From assembly GCA_964350895.1 (NCBI GenBank), contig CAYGMG010000207.1, forward strand, positions 1-5,397: DNA of 5,397 nucleotides, in the 5' to 3' direction. The position numbers were made by a program, and so were the translations under genes. This DNA comes from Pseudomarimonas sp964350895 (GTDB lineage Bacteria; Pseudomonadota; Gammaproteobacteria; Xanthomonadales; Xanthomonadaceae). Position 1 is the stretch's first letter. Each line of letters opens with the position of its first letter. Of the stretch, positions 5,206 to 5,397 are shown piece by piece. Below the pieces are notes generated by a model. That model ran no database searches and was not told the origin of the DNA. It saw only the letters and a program-made list of their open reading frames with translations.

Positions 5206-5397
5206 GGGCTCCTCCCTACCAGTGAAGCGAGCAAGGCGTGCGCCTGACGCCGGGTCGCGGAAAGATCGGCGCGCGCCAGTCGCCAACGGGCCAGGGTCGC
5301 GCAGGCCAGGGCCAGCAGCCCGGCAACCAGCGCCCCGCTGAGCAGGGCGAATGGCCACTCAAGACCGGCCCACAGGCCCAGTGCCACGGCGCTGGCG
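5202..5397 (-). CDS. Phage-holin-family (YqjE-like) membrane protein, C-terminal part
   Basis: The frame is open to the right edge of the window, so only the last 64 residues are seen; the start lies outside. They hold one clear membrane segment with a preceding hydrophobic stretch (GLWAGLEWPFALLSGALVAG, then LLALACATLARWRL). A basic cytoplasmic tail with TRRQ near the end follows. This matches the C-terminal half of the YqjE/Phage_holin_3_6 type of small inner-membrane protein, in which a second transmembrane hairpin is followed by an arginine-rich tail and TRRQL-like motif. Despite the name, chromosomal members are not phage lysis proteins and are linked to the stress-related ElaB/YqjD cluster. 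The TGA stop overlaps the next start by 4 bases. A GTG at 5387 is in frame but would leave out the first membrane hairpin, so it is not a credible start. Confidence 0.7.
   Translation of the reverse strand, partial: ASAVALGLWAGLEWPFALLSGALVAGLLALACATLARWRLARADLSATRRQAHALLASLVGRSP
5209..5216 (-). promoter_or_regulatory. Strong ribosome binding site of the small membrane protein
   Basis: On the - strand GGGAGGAG ends 3 bases before the ATG at 5205. It lies within the last codons of the holin-family gene. It fixes the start and rules out longer readings of this frame up to 5358. Confidence 0.75.

Noticed and set aside
1..5397. CRISPR array, tRNA, rRNA, insertion sequence, prophage or defence system
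   Set aside because: No regularly spaced direct repeats, RNA gene signatures, transposase or phage structural genes were seen. The holin-family name reflects a domain label, not a prophage.

Overview
The window is a dense, high-GC stretch (about two thirds G+C by eye) of a Gram-negative chromosome. An outer-membrane lipoprotein with an OmpA peptidoglycan-binding domain, good Shine-Dalgarno sites, ATGA start/stop overlaps and a YqjE-type holin gene fit a gammaproteobacterium, perhaps of the Pseudomonas or Lysobacter/Xanthomonas lineages. No marker gene settles this, so the taxonomy is an inference.

Left side, + strand (78-1390): two translationally coupled envelope genes. The first is a small secreted DUF4398 protein. 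The second is a lipoprotein carrying its own DUF4398-like N-terminus, a long charged helix and a C-terminal OmpA-like domain. They probably form a periplasm-spanning unit tying the outer membrane to the cell wall.

Middle (1391-1729): a gene-free gap of about 340 bases between convergent genes. It holds three long inverted repeats. The best has 14 paired positions per arm around a 35-base interior and begins next to a REP-like GTGG tetranucleotide. No U-tract terminator is visible.

Right side, - strand, read from right to left (5397 down to 1730): the C-terminal end of a YqjE-like phage-holin-family membrane protein (cut by the window edge), a small membrane protein of unrecognised family, an AI-2E/PerM family transporter, a Crp/Fnr family regulator, and a short protein resembling the PAS-GAF part of a bacteriophytochrome. 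The first three overlap and must be one transcription unit. The regulator follows after 92 bases. The PAS-GAF gene follows after a hairpin and a partial FNR-type palindrome, so it may have its own promoter.

The most unusual item is the PAS-GAF protein. It keeps the phytochrome scaffold but lacks the N-terminal chromophore cysteine position, the DIP motif, the PHY domain and any kinase output, and it lies directly downstream of a Crp/Fnr regulator. It looks like a non-photosensory or differently tuned phytochrome derivative. No CRISPR array, tRNA, rRNA, insertion sequence or defence system was found.
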